Origin: an uncultured Pseudomonadota bacterium
GTDB taxonomy: Bacteria; SAR324; NAC60-12
NCBI GenBank assembly: GCA_913052275.1
Contig: CAJXDX010000008.1
Coordinates: 1 to 20,910, forward strand
Direction: 5' to 3'
Length of the DNA stretch: 20,910 bases
Part shown: positions 1 to 8,811 of the stretch, in pieces
Numbering within the stretch: position 1 is the stretch's first letter
Layout of the letters: each line of letters opens with the position of its first letter
Made by a program: the position numbers and the translations under genes
Notes under the pieces: generated by a model
Seen by the model: the letters and a program-made list of their open reading frames with translations, nothing else
What the model was told of the DNA's origin: nothing
The model's database searches: none

Positions 1-1134
1 ATCGACGGACGTAAACCTGAAGAAATCAGACCTATAACATGTGAAACAAAAGTTTTACCAAGGACCCATGGTTCTGCCCTATTCACTAGAGGTGAAACAC
101 AAGCGCTTGCTGTTACAACATTAGGGGCACGTGAAGATGAAAAAATGATTGAGACCCTGGATGGGATTTCATTTAAAAGATTCATGCTGCACTACAATTT
201 CCCGAGTTTCAGTGTTGGTGAAACAAGTATCCCACGAGGACCAGGCCGAAGGGAAATCGGTCACGGAACACTTGCTGAAAGAGGATTGAGTACACTAATG
301 CCAGGAAAAACAGAATTTCCATACACAATTAGACTAGTTTCAGAAATACTGGAATCAAACGGATCATCTTCAATGGCAACTGTTTGCGCAGGATCATTGG
401 CATTGATGGATGCCGGAGTACCGCTCAAAACAGCTACTGCAGGAATTGCAATGGGACTGATCAGTGATGGCAAAAACCACGTAATTCTTTCAGATATTCT
501 TGGTGATGAAGATCACCTTGGAGATATGGATTTTAAAGTAGTTGGTACTGAAAATGGAATTACTGCTTTGCAGATGGACATAAAGATCAAGGGACTTAGT
601 CGTGAAGTTGTGGAAAAATCCTTGATGCAGGCTCGTGAAGGAAGGTTGCATATTTTAAATGAAATGGGCAAGGCATTGAAGGAACCTCGTCAAGGATTAT
701 CATCTTATGCTCCTCGTTTTATTACTCATAAAATTGCACAGGATAAAATAGGGACTGTAATCGGACCCGGCGGAAAAATGATAAAAAGCATAGTTGAGCA
801 AACCGGCGTTAAAATAAATATTGATGATGACGGAATTGTATCGATAATGTCCCGGGACCATAATGCTGTTGATGATGCCTTGGAAATGGTGAAAAATCTG
901 ACCCGTACAATTGAAATTGGAGAAACCTATACCGGACCTGTAAAAAAAGTGATGGACTTTGGAGCATTTGTGGAAGTTTTTCCGGGTACAGAAGGACTTG
1001 TACACATCTCAAATCTGGCTGAAGGCAGGGTTGAAAAAGTGACAGATGTTTGTAGAGAAGGCGATGTTGTCACAGTTAAGGCAACAGGTATTGACAGAAG
1101 AGGAAAAATACAGCTCAGCATTAAAGACGTTTAA
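1..1134 (+). CDS. pnp: Polynucleotide phosphorylase, 3' part (5' end outside window)
   Basis: PNPase is a 3'-5' phosphorolytic exoribonuclease that degrades mRNA, usually as a trimer and often in the degradosome. Frame 1 is open from the first base, so the gene begins upstream; 377 codons remain of a usual ~700. The fragment covers the second RNase PH-like core domain, including the conserved HGSALFTRGETQAL stretch near codons 23-36 and the GxISDGKNHVILSDILGDEDHLGDMD-type region around codons 153-178, where the catalytic aspartates and the GDEDHLGDMD motif lie. A KH domain follows, with its GPGGKMIK loop at about codons 255-262. An S1 RNA-binding domain (about 305-377, GAFVEVFPGTEGLVHISNL) ends the protein. 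The stop is TAA at 1132-1134. Nothing looks damaged. Recognition is secure; only the missing 5' end limits the call. Confidence 0.97.
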   Translation: MDGRKPEEIRPITCETKVLPRTHGSALFTRGETQALAVTTLGAREDEKMIETLDGISFKRFMLHYNFPSFSVGETSIPRGPGRREIGHGTLAERGLSTLMPGKTEFPYTIRLVSEILESNGSSSMATVCAGSLALMDAGVPLKTATAGIAMGLISDGKNHVILSDILGDEDHLGDMDFKVVGTENGITALQMDIKIKGLSREVVEKSLMQAREGRLHILNEMGKALKEPRQGLSSYAPRFITHKIAQDKIGTVIGPGGKMIKSIVEQTGVKINIDDDGIVSIMSRDHNAVDDALEMVKNLTRTIEIGETYTGPVKKVMDFGAFVEVFPGTEGLVHISNLAEGRVEKVTDVCREGDVVTVKATGIDRRGKIQLSIKDV

Positions 1135-1179
1135 ATTATTCTAATTACGGAAATTTGAATTCATTGCATCAAAATTAAC

Positions 1180-1218
1180 TGCCTGCAGACACTTGCTACT
1201 TTAGAAAGTCCGCAGGCA
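1180..1218 (+). terminator. Hairpin downstream of pnp, possible terminator or 3'-end structure
   Basis: An 11-bp inverted repeat with one mismatch (1180-1190 pairs with 1208-1218, arms TGCCTGCAGAC and GTCCGCAGGCA) surrounds a 17-nt loop 46 bases after the pnp stop. It is GC-rich against an AT-rich background. No T-run follows, so it is not a textbook intrinsic terminator. It could instead stabilise the 3' end of the transcript. Confidence 0.4.
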
Positions 1219-1309
1219 ATCCCTCCAATTCTCAAATATCAATAAATATTTTACAGCAACTGAATTGCTCCAAGTTCAACCAGTTGTAAGGAGTCAGCCA
1301 CAATATAGT

Positions 1310-1338
1310 TTGAGTTTGGCATGATCACAGGATATTTT
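1310..1338 (+). promoter_or_regulatory. Candidate sigma70-type promoter for the racemase-like operon
   Basis: TTGAGT (1310-1315) and TATTTT (1333-1338) are separated by 17 bp, each matching 4 of 6 consensus bases. Transcription would start near 1345, giving a leader of about 40 nt before the ATG at 1385. It follows the pnp hairpin, which fits a new transcription unit, but the match is modest and chance is possible in AT-rich DNA. Confidence 0.33.
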
Positions 1339-1384
1339 GAGATGATTATTCAATTACACCACCCACCTGCTGTAATTTTGCTGC

Positions 1385-2305
1385 ATGCACATTGTTATTA
1401 CTGACTCAGGATTGGGAGGATTATCAGTGTGTGCACAGCTGATTCACCTCTTAAAGAATTACTCTGCTCCTGAAAATTCTGATCCCCCCTCCTGCAATTT
1501 AAAAATTACATATGTAAACGCTGTTCCGTCAAATGATCGCGGCTACAATAAAATGTCTGGTAAGAAAGAACAGATTGAAACGTTTGAAAAAATTATCAGC
1601 AATACTGTTCGTTTGATTTCTCCGGACAATATTTTTGTTGCATGCGGTACACTTTCAGTATTGTTGAACCAGATGGCTCCTCCGAGCGACAAATCAGTTA
1701 AAATAGAGGGTATAGTCAGTATTGGGATTCAGTTGCTTGTGGATAGTCTGCAAAAAAATCCTAGGGCAACGGCTATAATCATGGCAACTCCTACAACAGT
1801 CAGTAACAACACTTTCCAGAGAGAGCTGCTCAAGAATGGCATACCTAAAAATCAGATCGTTGCACAGTCATGTCCGAATCTGGCAAATGAAATTTCGAAT
1901 GATCCAGAAGGCTCAAAAGTGGGAAAAAGAATTCAGTACTGGGTCAAAAAATCTTTGCAGCAGCTGCCCGAAACAACCACAGAACATTTGATGGTATTCC
2001 TTGGATGCACTCATTACAGTTACCATGAAAATATGTTCAAAATGGCATTTATAAATGAAGGATTCAGCAAACTTTCTGTGCTGAATCCAAATTATGCCGC
2101 AGCAGATAAACTGAAAAATTTTATTTTAAAAGATCAATGTATGAATTCAGGGGTAAAAAACAGTTTTTTAATTAATTTTTTAACTCCATATGCAATTCCT
2201 GAGCAGGAAAAAATTACTCTCAATAAACTCCTTACTCCAATTTCACCTGAAACCAGCCAGGCATTAATAAACGCTCAAATTGTTCCAGAACTTCTTGATG
2301 ATTGA
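1385..2305 (+). CDS. MurI-like aspartate/glutamate racemase superfamily protein
   Basis: This is a 306-residue cytoplasmic protein of the Asp/Glu racemase fold. The N-terminal TDSGLGGLSV (D7, S8) is the glutamate racemase signature. The two cysteines that act as acid and base in cofactor-independent racemases are present: C87 in ACGTL and C208 in LGCTHY. The first motif is normally CNT; here Asn is replaced by Gly. The protein is longer than typical MurI (~265 residues), with additions around residues 26-40 and at the C-terminus. MurI makes D-glutamate for peptidoglycan, but the motif change means the substrate may differ. It heads a compact + strand cluster: the cupin gene starts 3 nt after its stop and priA 3 nt after that. 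No clear Shine-Dalgarno precedes the ATG; the start is chosen because the first beta strand and DSGLGG follow at once. Family is fairly sure, substrate is not. Confidence 0.75.
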   Translation: MHIVITDSGLGGLSVCAQLIHLLKNYSAPENSDPPSCNLKITYVNAVPSNDRGYNKMSGKKEQIETFEKIISNTVRLISPDNIFVACGTLSVLLNQMAPPSDKSVKIEGIVSIGIQLLVDSLQKNPRATAIIMATPTTVSNNTFQRELLKNGIPKNQIVAQSCPNLANEISNDPEGSKVGKRIQYWVKKSLQQLPETTTEHLMVFLGCTHYSYHENMFKMAFINEGFSKLSVLNPNYAAADKLKNFILKDQCMNSGVKNSFLINFLTPYAIPEQEKITLNKLLTPISPETSQALINAQIVPELLDD

Positions 2306-2308
2306 TCA

Positions 2309-3781
2309 ATGACTGAAAAAATTCTGTCTACAAATAATTTAATTTCATGTGTCAAATCATCTTATATGCTGGACTTTATATCTTCAGTGCGAGTCTGGTT
2401 TACTCATATCAACCTATCCCTGTTTCCGGACAGTAAGATTCCAGACAACAGCTTTATTGCTGATCAATTAATCTCATTTTATGACTTAGAAGAATTTCAG
2501 TACTGCCTGATCCTGGTTGAAAGAAAACGAATTGAGCAGTGGACTGAAAAAAAGGAATCTGTTCCATTTCAGGCATTAATTGAAGTAGAACTCCAAAAAA
2601 GAAAAAATAATACTCAAATCAATAATCTTAAAAAAAGAGGATGTGTCTGGAAAAATATAATTGGACCTGAAAAAATTCTGGAAATATTCAAGGAAAATCC
2701 AAATTCATTGCTAGGGTCTGTTGCAGGAAACAGGAAGGCAGTAATTGTTGATTCTAAAGAGCCTTTGCAACTTAAAGTACTTAAAATACCCAAACCCTGG
2801 GGGTATGAAGGATGGTATACCGGAGTTGAAAAACGTGGTGTTGTAAATGTTATAGATAAGTATGGTAAAACTGAACTGCCTTATGCCCTCAATCTGTTTA
2901 AAAAACAGATGCTTGCCGATGATTCAGAGTCTTTGATTCTGCTCAAAACACTTAATCCAGTTGCTAAAAAGACAATTGGGGATTTGTATTATGAGCTGCA
3001 TGAAAAAAAATGGGAAGTGTATGTAGTGACAGAAATCGATAAAACTGCCTGGCCATCCGGAACAGGAATTATCAAAGCGGGCCTTCATCCGGATAAAATT
3101 GAAGAATATAAAAAAAAATACGGGAAAAATTGGGTAGAAATACTGCTCAGGGAATTTAAATCAGCAGTTGTTGAATATGAAAAAACTCGTCGGCAGATAG
3201 ATGATTCTCAAGAGGAAATCTCAACAGAACTGCTGGAAAAGGAAGCAAAATTAAGAGATAAAGCCTCTGGTTTTGTAGGTGATTTACCAGTGAAAGTTGG
3301 TGATATTATCAGCTTTCCGGTGTTTCAAATACATTCTTTGCGTCATGGCATAAAAGTTGTTGAATTTCAAACTCCTCACTACGAACGCCTGATCCTGATG
3401 TTTGCTCAAAAAGTTCTGACTCAAAATCATTGGGACACGGAAGACGCAATCAGCAAAATGAAAACAGAAGTTTATCATCCTCCAAAACTAGAATGCATAC
3501 ATAAATCAGAATGCTTGAATGTGGAGCGTTTTACTGATTTTCCACAATTTAATTTTGACCGAATTCGCCTGGAGCCAAAAAATACTTATGAAGATCAACT
3601 AGACGGACGATATCAACTTTTAATTATAATCAGCGGACGGGCTGCAGTGTTTTCACAATCAGGTAATTCGATAAATTTAAAGACAGAAGAATCCTTGTTT
3701 TTACCAGTGTCGATGGGAAGTTATCGGATTGAAAGCATTGGAGATAATCAATTGATTTGTTTGAAAGCTACACCAAAATAG
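2309..3781 (+). CDS. Cupin protein resembling type I mannose-6-phosphate isomerase
   Basis: This 490-residue protein is probably cytoplasmic. Two regions recall class I phosphomannose isomerase. KPWGYEGWYTG at about residues 160-170 resembles the N-terminal PWG segment. A metal-site-like region around 330-360 (GDIISFPVFQIHSLRHG, then VVEFQTPHYERL) resembles the family's 'xxxHALxxG...EIQ' segment. The C-terminus (about 430-490: YQLLIIISGRAAVFS, ESLFLPVSMGSYRI) has the usual PMI cupin ending. Not every metal ligand of true ManA can be assigned by eye, and the first ~150 residues are unfamiliar, so enzymatic identity is uncertain. It lies 3 nt after the racemase-like gene and 3 nt before priA, so it is probably co-transcribed and perhaps translationally coupled. 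It could act on a sugar phosphate feeding cell-envelope synthesis together with the racemase; that link is inference. Confidence 0.55.
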   Translation: MTEKILSTNNLISCVKSSYMLDFISSVRVWFTHINLSLFPDSKIPDNSFIADQLISFYDLEEFQYCLILVERKRIEQWTEKKESVPFQALIEVELQKRKNNTQINNLKKRGCVWKNIIGPEKILEIFKENPNSLLGSVAGNRKAVIVDSKEPLQLKVLKIPKPWGYEGWYTGVEKRGVVNVIDKYGKTELPYALNLFKKQMLADDSESLILLKTLNPVAKKTIGDLYYELHEKKWEVYVVTEIDKTAWPSGTGIIKAGLHPDKIEEYKKKYGKNWVEILLREFKSAVVEYEKTRRQIDDSQEEISTELLEKEAKLRDKASGFVGDLPVKVGDIISFPVFQIHSLRHGIKVVEFQTPHYERLILMFAQKVLTQNHWDTEDAISKMKTEVYHPPKLECIHKSECLNVERFTDFPQFNFDRIRLEPKNTYEDQLDGRYQLLIIISGRAAVFSQSGNSINLKTEESLFLPVSMGSYRIESIGDNQLICLKATPK

Positions 3782-3784
3782 CAG

Positions 3785-6241
3785 ATGATCGTTGAAGTCG
3801 CCATCAATTTACCCATTCGAAAGTGCTTTGATTATTGCTGGCCAGAAAATCTTGACCAGGTCCCTGAGGCAGGATTACAGGTTTTAGTGCCTTTTGGCAG
3901 ACAGAAAAAAGGTGGTGTTGTAGTTGGTGTTAATAAGAAATCCAAATTTTCCGAATTAAAGTTTATTGAATCACTGGTTGAAGAAAAACCTTTATTTTCT
4001 GAAGAAATACTTAAACTTACCAGGTGGACTTCTGAATACTATTTTTGCGCGTGGGGCGAAGTACTTAATGCGGCAATCCCAGGCGGACTTTCCTTGAGTC
4101 TATGTACCTCATATTCACCTCAAATTTTCCCCCTCACCGGCATAGAAAATCTAAGCAAAAAACCATCACAACTTGCACGCACTCAACAATCTTGGACAGA
4201 ACAGGAATGGCTTAAATGTCAACCTGATGAAAAAGATCAACGGATAATGAATCAATGGCTTAATAATAAGATTGTCCTGAAAAAACAGGTTTTGGCGGGG
4301 AAAAAAACAAAACCAAAAATGGAACGATGGGTACGACTGCTGAATGCAGAAAATACTAAAAAACCAATATCCAGTCGAAAAACTAAACGAATACAGATAC
4401 TTGAAATCTTAAACAATAATTCTGAAATTGGCTGGAGCGAAATACTATGCAGAGTCAATTCACCTGCACAAACACTAAGGAAACTTAAGGAAGAAGGCCT
4501 GATTGAAATATTTGAAAAACGTGTTTATCGACGATTTTTAGATGGAAGTCCGCCAGAGATTGAACAATTTCTGGATTTAAACCCTCAGCAGAATTCCGCA
4601 TTTAATGAAGTATCGGATTCAATAAAAAACGGATCATACCGTACTTTTTTACTGGAAGGTGTAACAGGAAGTGGAAAGACAGAAATCTATCTACATGCCG
4701 CAAAAACATCACGCACCATAGGGAAATCATGCCTTGTACTAGTACCTGAAATTTCACTCACACCGCAACTTGTCAATCGATTTCGCTCCCGTTTCGGAGA
4801 TCAAGTAGCGGTACTGCATAGTGGAATGGATGATGGTGAACGTTTTGATGAATGGTCAAGAATAAATCAGGGATTGGCATCAATAGTTATTGGTGCAAGG
4901 AGTGCGGTCTTTGCGCCTATGAACAATTTGGGACTGATTGTGGTTGATGAAGAACACGATTCTTCATACAAGCAAAATGAGAACCCGCGATATCACGGAC
5001 GTGATGTGGCTATTTATCGTGGATTTATCTCAGGTGCTACTGTTTTACTTGGTTCTGCGACTCCGTCACTTGAATCAGCAAACAATGTAAAGATTGGGAA
5101 ATTTAAACTTTTACATTTACCTTCACGCATCCATCAAGTCCTTTTGCCGGAGGTCAGGCTGCTGGACATGAAAACAGTTCCAGGTCAAAAGGGGAGCCCA
5201 TATTTTTCCAGTGAACTCGTAGAAGCCCTGCGACTGCGCCTGAGAAAAAAAGAACAAAGCATATTATTTTTGAATCGTCGTGGTTTTGCACCATTAGTAC
5301 GCTGCCCTAAATGTGAGTCTACTTTTACATGTCCAAACTGCAGCCTGAGTCTTGTTTACCATCAAAGTGCAAATCAGATGCATTGCCATCAATGTGATTT
5401 GACGAAACCAATACACGATATTTGTCCTGAATGCGAAAGTGACCAGGAACCGCTGATTATCGGCACAGGAACAGAACAGGTTGAAGAGAATCTCAAAATG
5501 TTTTTTCCTGATGCACGAATTTTAAGAATGGACCGTGACACCTTACATGGTAAGCATGCCCTTTCCAGAATGCATAATCGAATTAGCAAACACGAGGTAG
5601 ATATTGTCATTGGCACTCAACTGGTTACCAAAGGTCATGACTTTCCGGAAGTAACTCTGGTTGGAGTAATTTTATCTGATTTGTCATTGAACATTCCGGA
5701 TTTCAGGTCCAGTGAAAGAACTTTTCAATTATTAACTCAAGTGGCCGGACGTGCTGGACGGGGACACAAACCCGGAGAAGTATTGATTCAAACACACAAT
5801 CCACGACATCACAGCTTAATCTGTGCAAAAGAACATGATACTTTCCAATTTCGTGAAATTGAACTGGAACAGAGAAATAATCTTAGAATGCCACCAAATT
5901 ATTCCCTTACCATGATTTTATGCAGCAGCCCTCGTGAAGAACGTGCTGAAAGCTTAGCTAGGGAATTAGATAATAAAATCAGAGCGATTTTATCCGACAG
6001 CAAATTAGCTGCCTGTAAAAATCTAAATAATCATGATCACTCAGATTATAGTGCCAAAATCATCGGACCTTTTGAAGCACCAATAAAAAAATTGCGAAAC
6101 AGGTTCCGCTGGCAGCTGCTGCTGAAAGCAGATAATGTTCGACCTCTCCTGAATTTGCTGCATCTAGTATTTGAAAATCCTCCTGCGACTAAACGTGATG
6201 AATTAATTCAGATTGATGTTGACCCACATAATCTGATGTAA
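3785..6241 (+). CDS. priA: Primosomal protein N' (replication restart helicase PriA)
   Basis: PriA recognises stalled forks and D-loops, unwinds DNA 3'-5', and reloads DnaB through PriB/DnaT or equivalents. The N-terminal DNA-binding domain (about 1-100) starts with VEVAINLPIRKCFDY. The helicase core has Walker A GVTGSGKTE near residues 291-299 and the DEEH box at about 388-391. Four CxxC pairs between about 507 and 550 (CPKC, CPNC, CHQC, CPEC) form the two zinc-binding sites typical of PriA. GTGTEQVEE and QVAGRAGRG (about 650) are the later helicase motifs. At 818 residues it is somewhat longer than E. coli PriA (732), mainly through inserts near 110-250. It starts with ATG 3 nt after the cupin gene and has no strong Shine-Dalgarno. 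All core motifs look intact. Confidence 0.96.
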   Translation: MIVEVAINLPIRKCFDYCWPENLDQVPEAGLQVLVPFGRQKKGGVVVGVNKKSKFSELKFIESLVEEKPLFSEEILKLTRWTSEYYFCAWGEVLNAAIPGGLSLSLCTSYSPQIFPLTGIENLSKKPSQLARTQQSWTEQEWLKCQPDEKDQRIMNQWLNNKIVLKKQVLAGKKTKPKMERWVRLLNAENTKKPISSRKTKRIQILEILNNNSEIGWSEILCRVNSPAQTLRKLKEEGLIEIFEKRVYRRFLDGSPPEIEQFLDLNPQQNSAFNEVSDSIKNGSYRTFLLEGVTGSGKTEIYLHAAKTSRTIGKSCLVLVPEISLTPQLVNRFRSRFGDQVAVLHSGMDDGERFDEWSRINQGLASIVIGARSAVFAPMNNLGLIVVDEEHDSSYKQNENPRYHGRDVAIYRGFISGATVLLGSATPSLESANNVKIGKFKLLHLPSRIHQVLLPEVRLLDMKTVPGQKGSPYFSSELVEALRLRLRKKEQSILFLNRRGFAPLVRCPKCESTFTCPNCSLSLVYHQSANQMHCHQCDLTKPIHDICPECESDQEPLIIGTGTEQVEENLKMFFPDARILRMDRDTLHGKHALSRMHNRISKHEVDIVIGTQLVTKGHDFPEVTLVGVILSDLSLNIPDFRSSERTFQLLTQVAGRAGRGHKPGEVLIQTHNPRHHSLICAKEHDTFQFREIELEQRNNLRMPPNYSLTMILCSSPREERAESLARELDNKIRAILSDSKLAACKNLNNHDHSDYSAKIIGPFEAPIKKLRNRFRWQLLLKADNVRPLLNLLHLVFENPPATKRDELIQIDVDPHNLM

Positions 6242-6360
6242 AAACAAACTACAAATTCAATTGTTCTTAATTAAATTCGATTCACACATAACAGTGATTG
6301 ATCCAAGATTGCTGAATATGGCGATTTTAAAATAACTAAACCTTTTTTACAAAAAATCCG

Positions 6361-6996
6361 GTGAATATAACTCAATGGAGCCAGTTAGTTTTGATCTGTA
6401 TCATGGGAGCGATGTCACCCGGCCCCAGTCTAGCAGTAATCTTACGCAATACTCTTTCAGGAGGCAGGACACAAGGAGTAATGTCCGGAATCGGGCATGG
6501 TTTAGGAATCACTTTTTACGCTGTCGTTGCTGTTTCCGGACTTGTAGCACTATTTAATACAATTCCTAATTTTTTCAGTGTTGCACAAATAGCCGGCTCT
6601 TTTTTCTTAATCTGGCTTGGTGGAAAAATGATTATTTCAGTATTTAAAAAAGATTATGCCGCAAAAGAAAACATGTCATCAAAAAATTCAGCTCATCAGG
6701 GCTTTTTAGAAGGCTTCCTGATTGCTTTTCTAAATCCCAAAATTGCTGCATGGCTACTTGCTTTATTCAGTCAGTTTGTTCAGCCTGACGCAGTTCTTGC
6801 TGAACAGTTTGTACTAGTATCAACTGTAGGGGTTATAGATGCATCGTGGTACTGTCTGGTAGCATTTCTTGCTTCATCAGGCAGACTTGTAAAAGGACTG
6901 CAGCAAAACGCTTCACGTATTGACCTTGGTATGGGTATCCTGCTGATCATTTTAGCTGCAGGAATGCTCTGGCGGGCAATTCCTCATATAATATAG
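6361..6996 (+). CDS. LysE/RhtB-family amino acid exporter
   Basis: This is a 211-residue inner-membrane protein of the LysE/RhtB superfamily, which exports amino acids or related metabolites by proton exchange. The signature MSPGPSLAVILRNTLSGGR lies near residues 18-36, followed by GxxxGxxHGLG. About six hydrophobic segments are visible (about 5-25, 38-60, 70-88, 112-135, 145-170, 185-208), as expected. The start is GTG at 6361: an in-frame TAA at 6337 leaves no room for an earlier start, and no Shine-Dalgarno is evident. The GNAT gene begins 11 nt after its stop, so the two are probably co-transcribed. The exported substrate cannot be read from sequence. Confidence 0.88.
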   Translation: MNITQWSQLVLICIMGAMSPGPSLAVILRNTLSGGRTQGVMSGIGHGLGITFYAVVAVSGLVALFNTIPNFFSVAQIAGSFFLIWLGGKMIISVFKKDYAAKENMSSKNSAHQGFLEGFLIAFLNPKIAAWLLALFSQFVQPDAVLAEQFVLVSTVGVIDASWYCLVAFLASSGRLVKGLQQNASRIDLGMGILLIILAAGMLWRAIPHII

Positions 6997-7007
6997 ATAG
7001 TATTGTT

Positions 7008-7493
7008 ATGGCTGATATCAGGGAGGCTTTAGAAGTAGATTTTGATCAGATTTGGGAAATATTTCATCAAATAGTCTCTGCGGGCGAAACCTACGCAATT
7101 CCTCGAAATACAAGCAAAAAAGAAGCTAATCAAATTTGGATGAAACAGCCTCAAAAAACATATGTCTGTGTAGAAAATAAAAAAGTTTTGGGGACGTATT
7201 ACTTGAAACAAAATCATAGCGGAGGGGGAGGTCATGTATGTAATTGCGGTTATATGGTTGCAATGGAAGCCGAAGGGAACGGCATGGGTACCATGATGTG
7301 CGTGCATTCTCAACAAATTGCCAAAGAACTCGGCTATAAAGCAATGCAGTTTAACCTGGTAGTAGCAAGCAATAAACAGGCTGTAAGTTTATGGACTAAG
7401 CTGGGATTTGATACGGTTGGAAAGATACCTAAAGCATTTGATCACCCTAAAATTGGCTATGTTGACGCTCTGGTCATGCATAAATGGCTGTGA
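7008..7493 (+). CDS. GNAT-family N-acetyltransferase
   Basis: This 161-residue protein has the GNAT fold, which transfers an acetyl group from acetyl-CoA to an amine. The acetyl-CoA pyrophosphate-binding loop (normally R/Q-x-x-G-x-G/A) appears as AEGNGMGTMM at about residues 88-97, after the strand GYMVAM. The C-terminal part (FNLVVASNKQAVSLWTKLGFDTVGKIPKAF) is the typical strand-helix-strand ending, NxxAxxLWxKxGF. The first basic residue of the loop is replaced by Glu, a mild departure. The target is unknown. It follows the LysE-type gene by 11 nt and could modify that exporter's substrate, as seen in other exporter/acetyltransferase pairs; this is inference. Its 3' end converges on the lipoyl-ligase gene 94 bp away. 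Confidence 0.88.
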   Translation: MADIREALEVDFDQIWEIFHQIVSAGETYAIPRNTSKKEANQIWMKQPQKTYVCVENKKVLGTYYLKQNHSGGGGHVCNCGYMVAMEAEGNGMGTMMCVHSQQIAKELGYKAMQFNLVVASNKQAVSLWTKLGFDTVGKIPKAFDHPKIGYVDALVMHKWL

Positions 7494-7510
7494 TTATTAA
7501 TTGTTATTTA

Positions 7511-7525
7511 TAATTTGCGAAATTA
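7511..7525. terminator. Weak AT-only hairpin between convergent genes
   Basis: TAATTT (7511-7516) and AAATTA (7520-7525) form a 6-bp stem with a GCG loop between the ends of the GNAT and lipoyl-ligase genes. On the + strand ATTTTCTTT follows. The stem has no G:C pairs and is therefore weak. It is the only terminator-like structure seen in this gap. Confidence 0.25.
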
Positions 7526-7587
7526 ATTTTCTTTGACAAATAACTCCTGACAGAACAATCTTAACCAATTATACAATGCATATACCG

Positions 7588-8403
7588 TCAGACATGCTGA
7601 ACTTCTAACGGTTGATAAGCTTTTTCACAATCAGCAATGGAATTCAGCTCCTTAGCATTCCAATTACGATTGTTCCACTCAATCTCAAATGTTTTCCTTA
7701 AACTTTCAATCAGCAGACTGATTAACTCCTTTTTGGAATATTTTGGATATATACCAACAGATTGGAGAGAGTGTATTTTACGACGCAAGACCTTTTCATG
7801 CGCATAAGGAAATATTCTTAGAATTAGTGGAATGGAATCTTTGAGCAAAATAGATCCATGCTGTAAAAAAAATCTCTTTGGTTGAGAATTTTTTCCACGA
7901 GTAATTCTAACACGCTGAGCGCTGCCGATAATTTTTCGGCCTTCAACTAAAATTTCATATGAAGATGGTTCAGAAAAGCAAATATGGGGTTCTGTTTTTT
8001 CCTTTTGGTGGGATTTTTTGAGTAATACAGGATTAAGTCCCAACTTCTGAAAGAAATGTTTAAATCCTCTGGCTAAGAATTGATAATTGTCCAGTATTCC
8101 TCCTGGAAACTGACTGTCCAGAACTCCTGCAGCTAATGAATAAGTCAGGTCAAAGCCATGCAAAACAGCTTTTCCACCAGTCATTCTCCGGACAACAGGT
8201 ATTGAAAGATTTTGACACTCCTGCAAATCAATCAGGGAATCTATTTTCTCATTTTTGCCAAGTGATAAAGTCGGGCATTCCCAATCGTAAAGTCTGAAAA
8301 CAGGGTCTGCATCATCTCTGCATTTATCCAATAACACCTGATCAGCCGCCATGTTAAAACTTCCGGAGCGGGGAATGTCTTTAATCAGGCGCCAGGTTCG
8401 CAT
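7588..8403 (-). CDS. Lipoyl/octanoyl protein transferase (LipM/LplA-like)
   Basis: This 271-residue enzyme belongs to the biotin/lipoate A/B protein ligase family. Members attach octanoate or lipoate to lipoyl domains of enzymes such as pyruvate dehydrogenase or the glycine cleavage H protein. RRMTGGKAVLHGFDLTYS at about residues 72-89 is the conserved nucleotide/acyl-binding segment. Residues 142-160 read CFSEPSSYEI then GRKIIGSAQ, with the invariant Lys at 157, and LQHGSILL follows at about 180-187. The Cys at 142 in the CF..PS.YE context matches the catalytic Cys of LipM-type octanoyltransferases, so I favour LipM-like over an ATP-dependent LplA. It is the last gene of the ffs-dnaX-ybaB transcription unit, 16 bp after ybaB, and occupies the slot where recR often sits. 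No clear Shine-Dalgarno precedes the ATG. Confidence 0.82.
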   Translation of the reverse strand: MRTWRLIKDIPRSGSFNMAADQVLLDKCRDDADPVFRLYDWECPTLSLGKNEKIDSLIDLQECQNLSIPVVRRMTGGKAVLHGFDLTYSLAAGVLDSQFPGGILDNYQFLARGFKHFFQKLGLNPVLLKKSHQKEKTEPHICFSEPSSYEILVEGRKIIGSAQRVRITRGKNSQPKRFFLQHGSILLKDSIPLILRIFPYAHEKVLRRKIHSLQSVGIYPKYSKKELISLLIESLRKTFEIEWNNRNWNAKELNSIADCEKAYQPLEVQHV

Positions 8404-8419
8404 TTTTAATTCTAAATCG

Positions 8420-8755
8420 CTATGACTTAGGATTCAGTAAACTTGATAAATCCAAACCTCCAGTCATTTTACCTATTTGCTGACCAAGGGAATTCTGCAT
8501 GTTTTGCTGACTTTTCCTCAGCCCTTCATTGACTGCAGAAAGAATCAGATCCTGAAGAGTTTCAATGTCATCCGCGTCAACAACCTCAGGATCAATTTCG
8601 ATACTTTTTGCTTCCTGCTTCCCATTGAAAGTCATCTTCACCATTTCGCCACCAACTGAAACTGTAAAAGTCTGTTTTGCCAATTCCTCCTGTTGCTGTT
8701 TCATGGTTTCAGAAAGTTCCTGGGCCTTTTTCATAATTTCATTCATATCTATCAT
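8420..8755 (-). CDS. YbaB/EbfC-family nucleoid-associated protein
   Basis: This is a small 111-residue DNA-binding protein of the YbaB/EbfC family, which forms dimers and coats the nucleoid. It begins with the expected amphipathic helix rich in Gln, Glu and Lys (MKKAQELSETMKQQQEELAK). The beta-sheet region follows (VSVGGEMVKMTFNGKQEAKSIEIDPEV, about 32-60), then D(A)DDIETLQDLILSAVNEG and a C-terminal LGQQIGKMTGGLDL tail, all diagnostic. A good Shine-Dalgarno (GGGAG, 8762-8766 on the minus strand, 6 nt spacing) fixes the start at 8755. It lies 56 bp downstream of dnaX, the usual neighbour. Confidence 0.95.
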   Translation of the reverse strand: MIDMNEIMKKAQELSETMKQQQEELAKQTFTVSVGGEMVKMTFNGKQEAKSIEIDPEVVDADDIETLQDLILSAVNEGLRKSQQNMQNSLGQQIGKMTGGLDLSSLLNPKS

Positions 8756-8811
8756 TTCTGACTCCCGTTAATAAATCATGTATTGTGATTAAGTATAAGA
8801 TCATGACTCCT

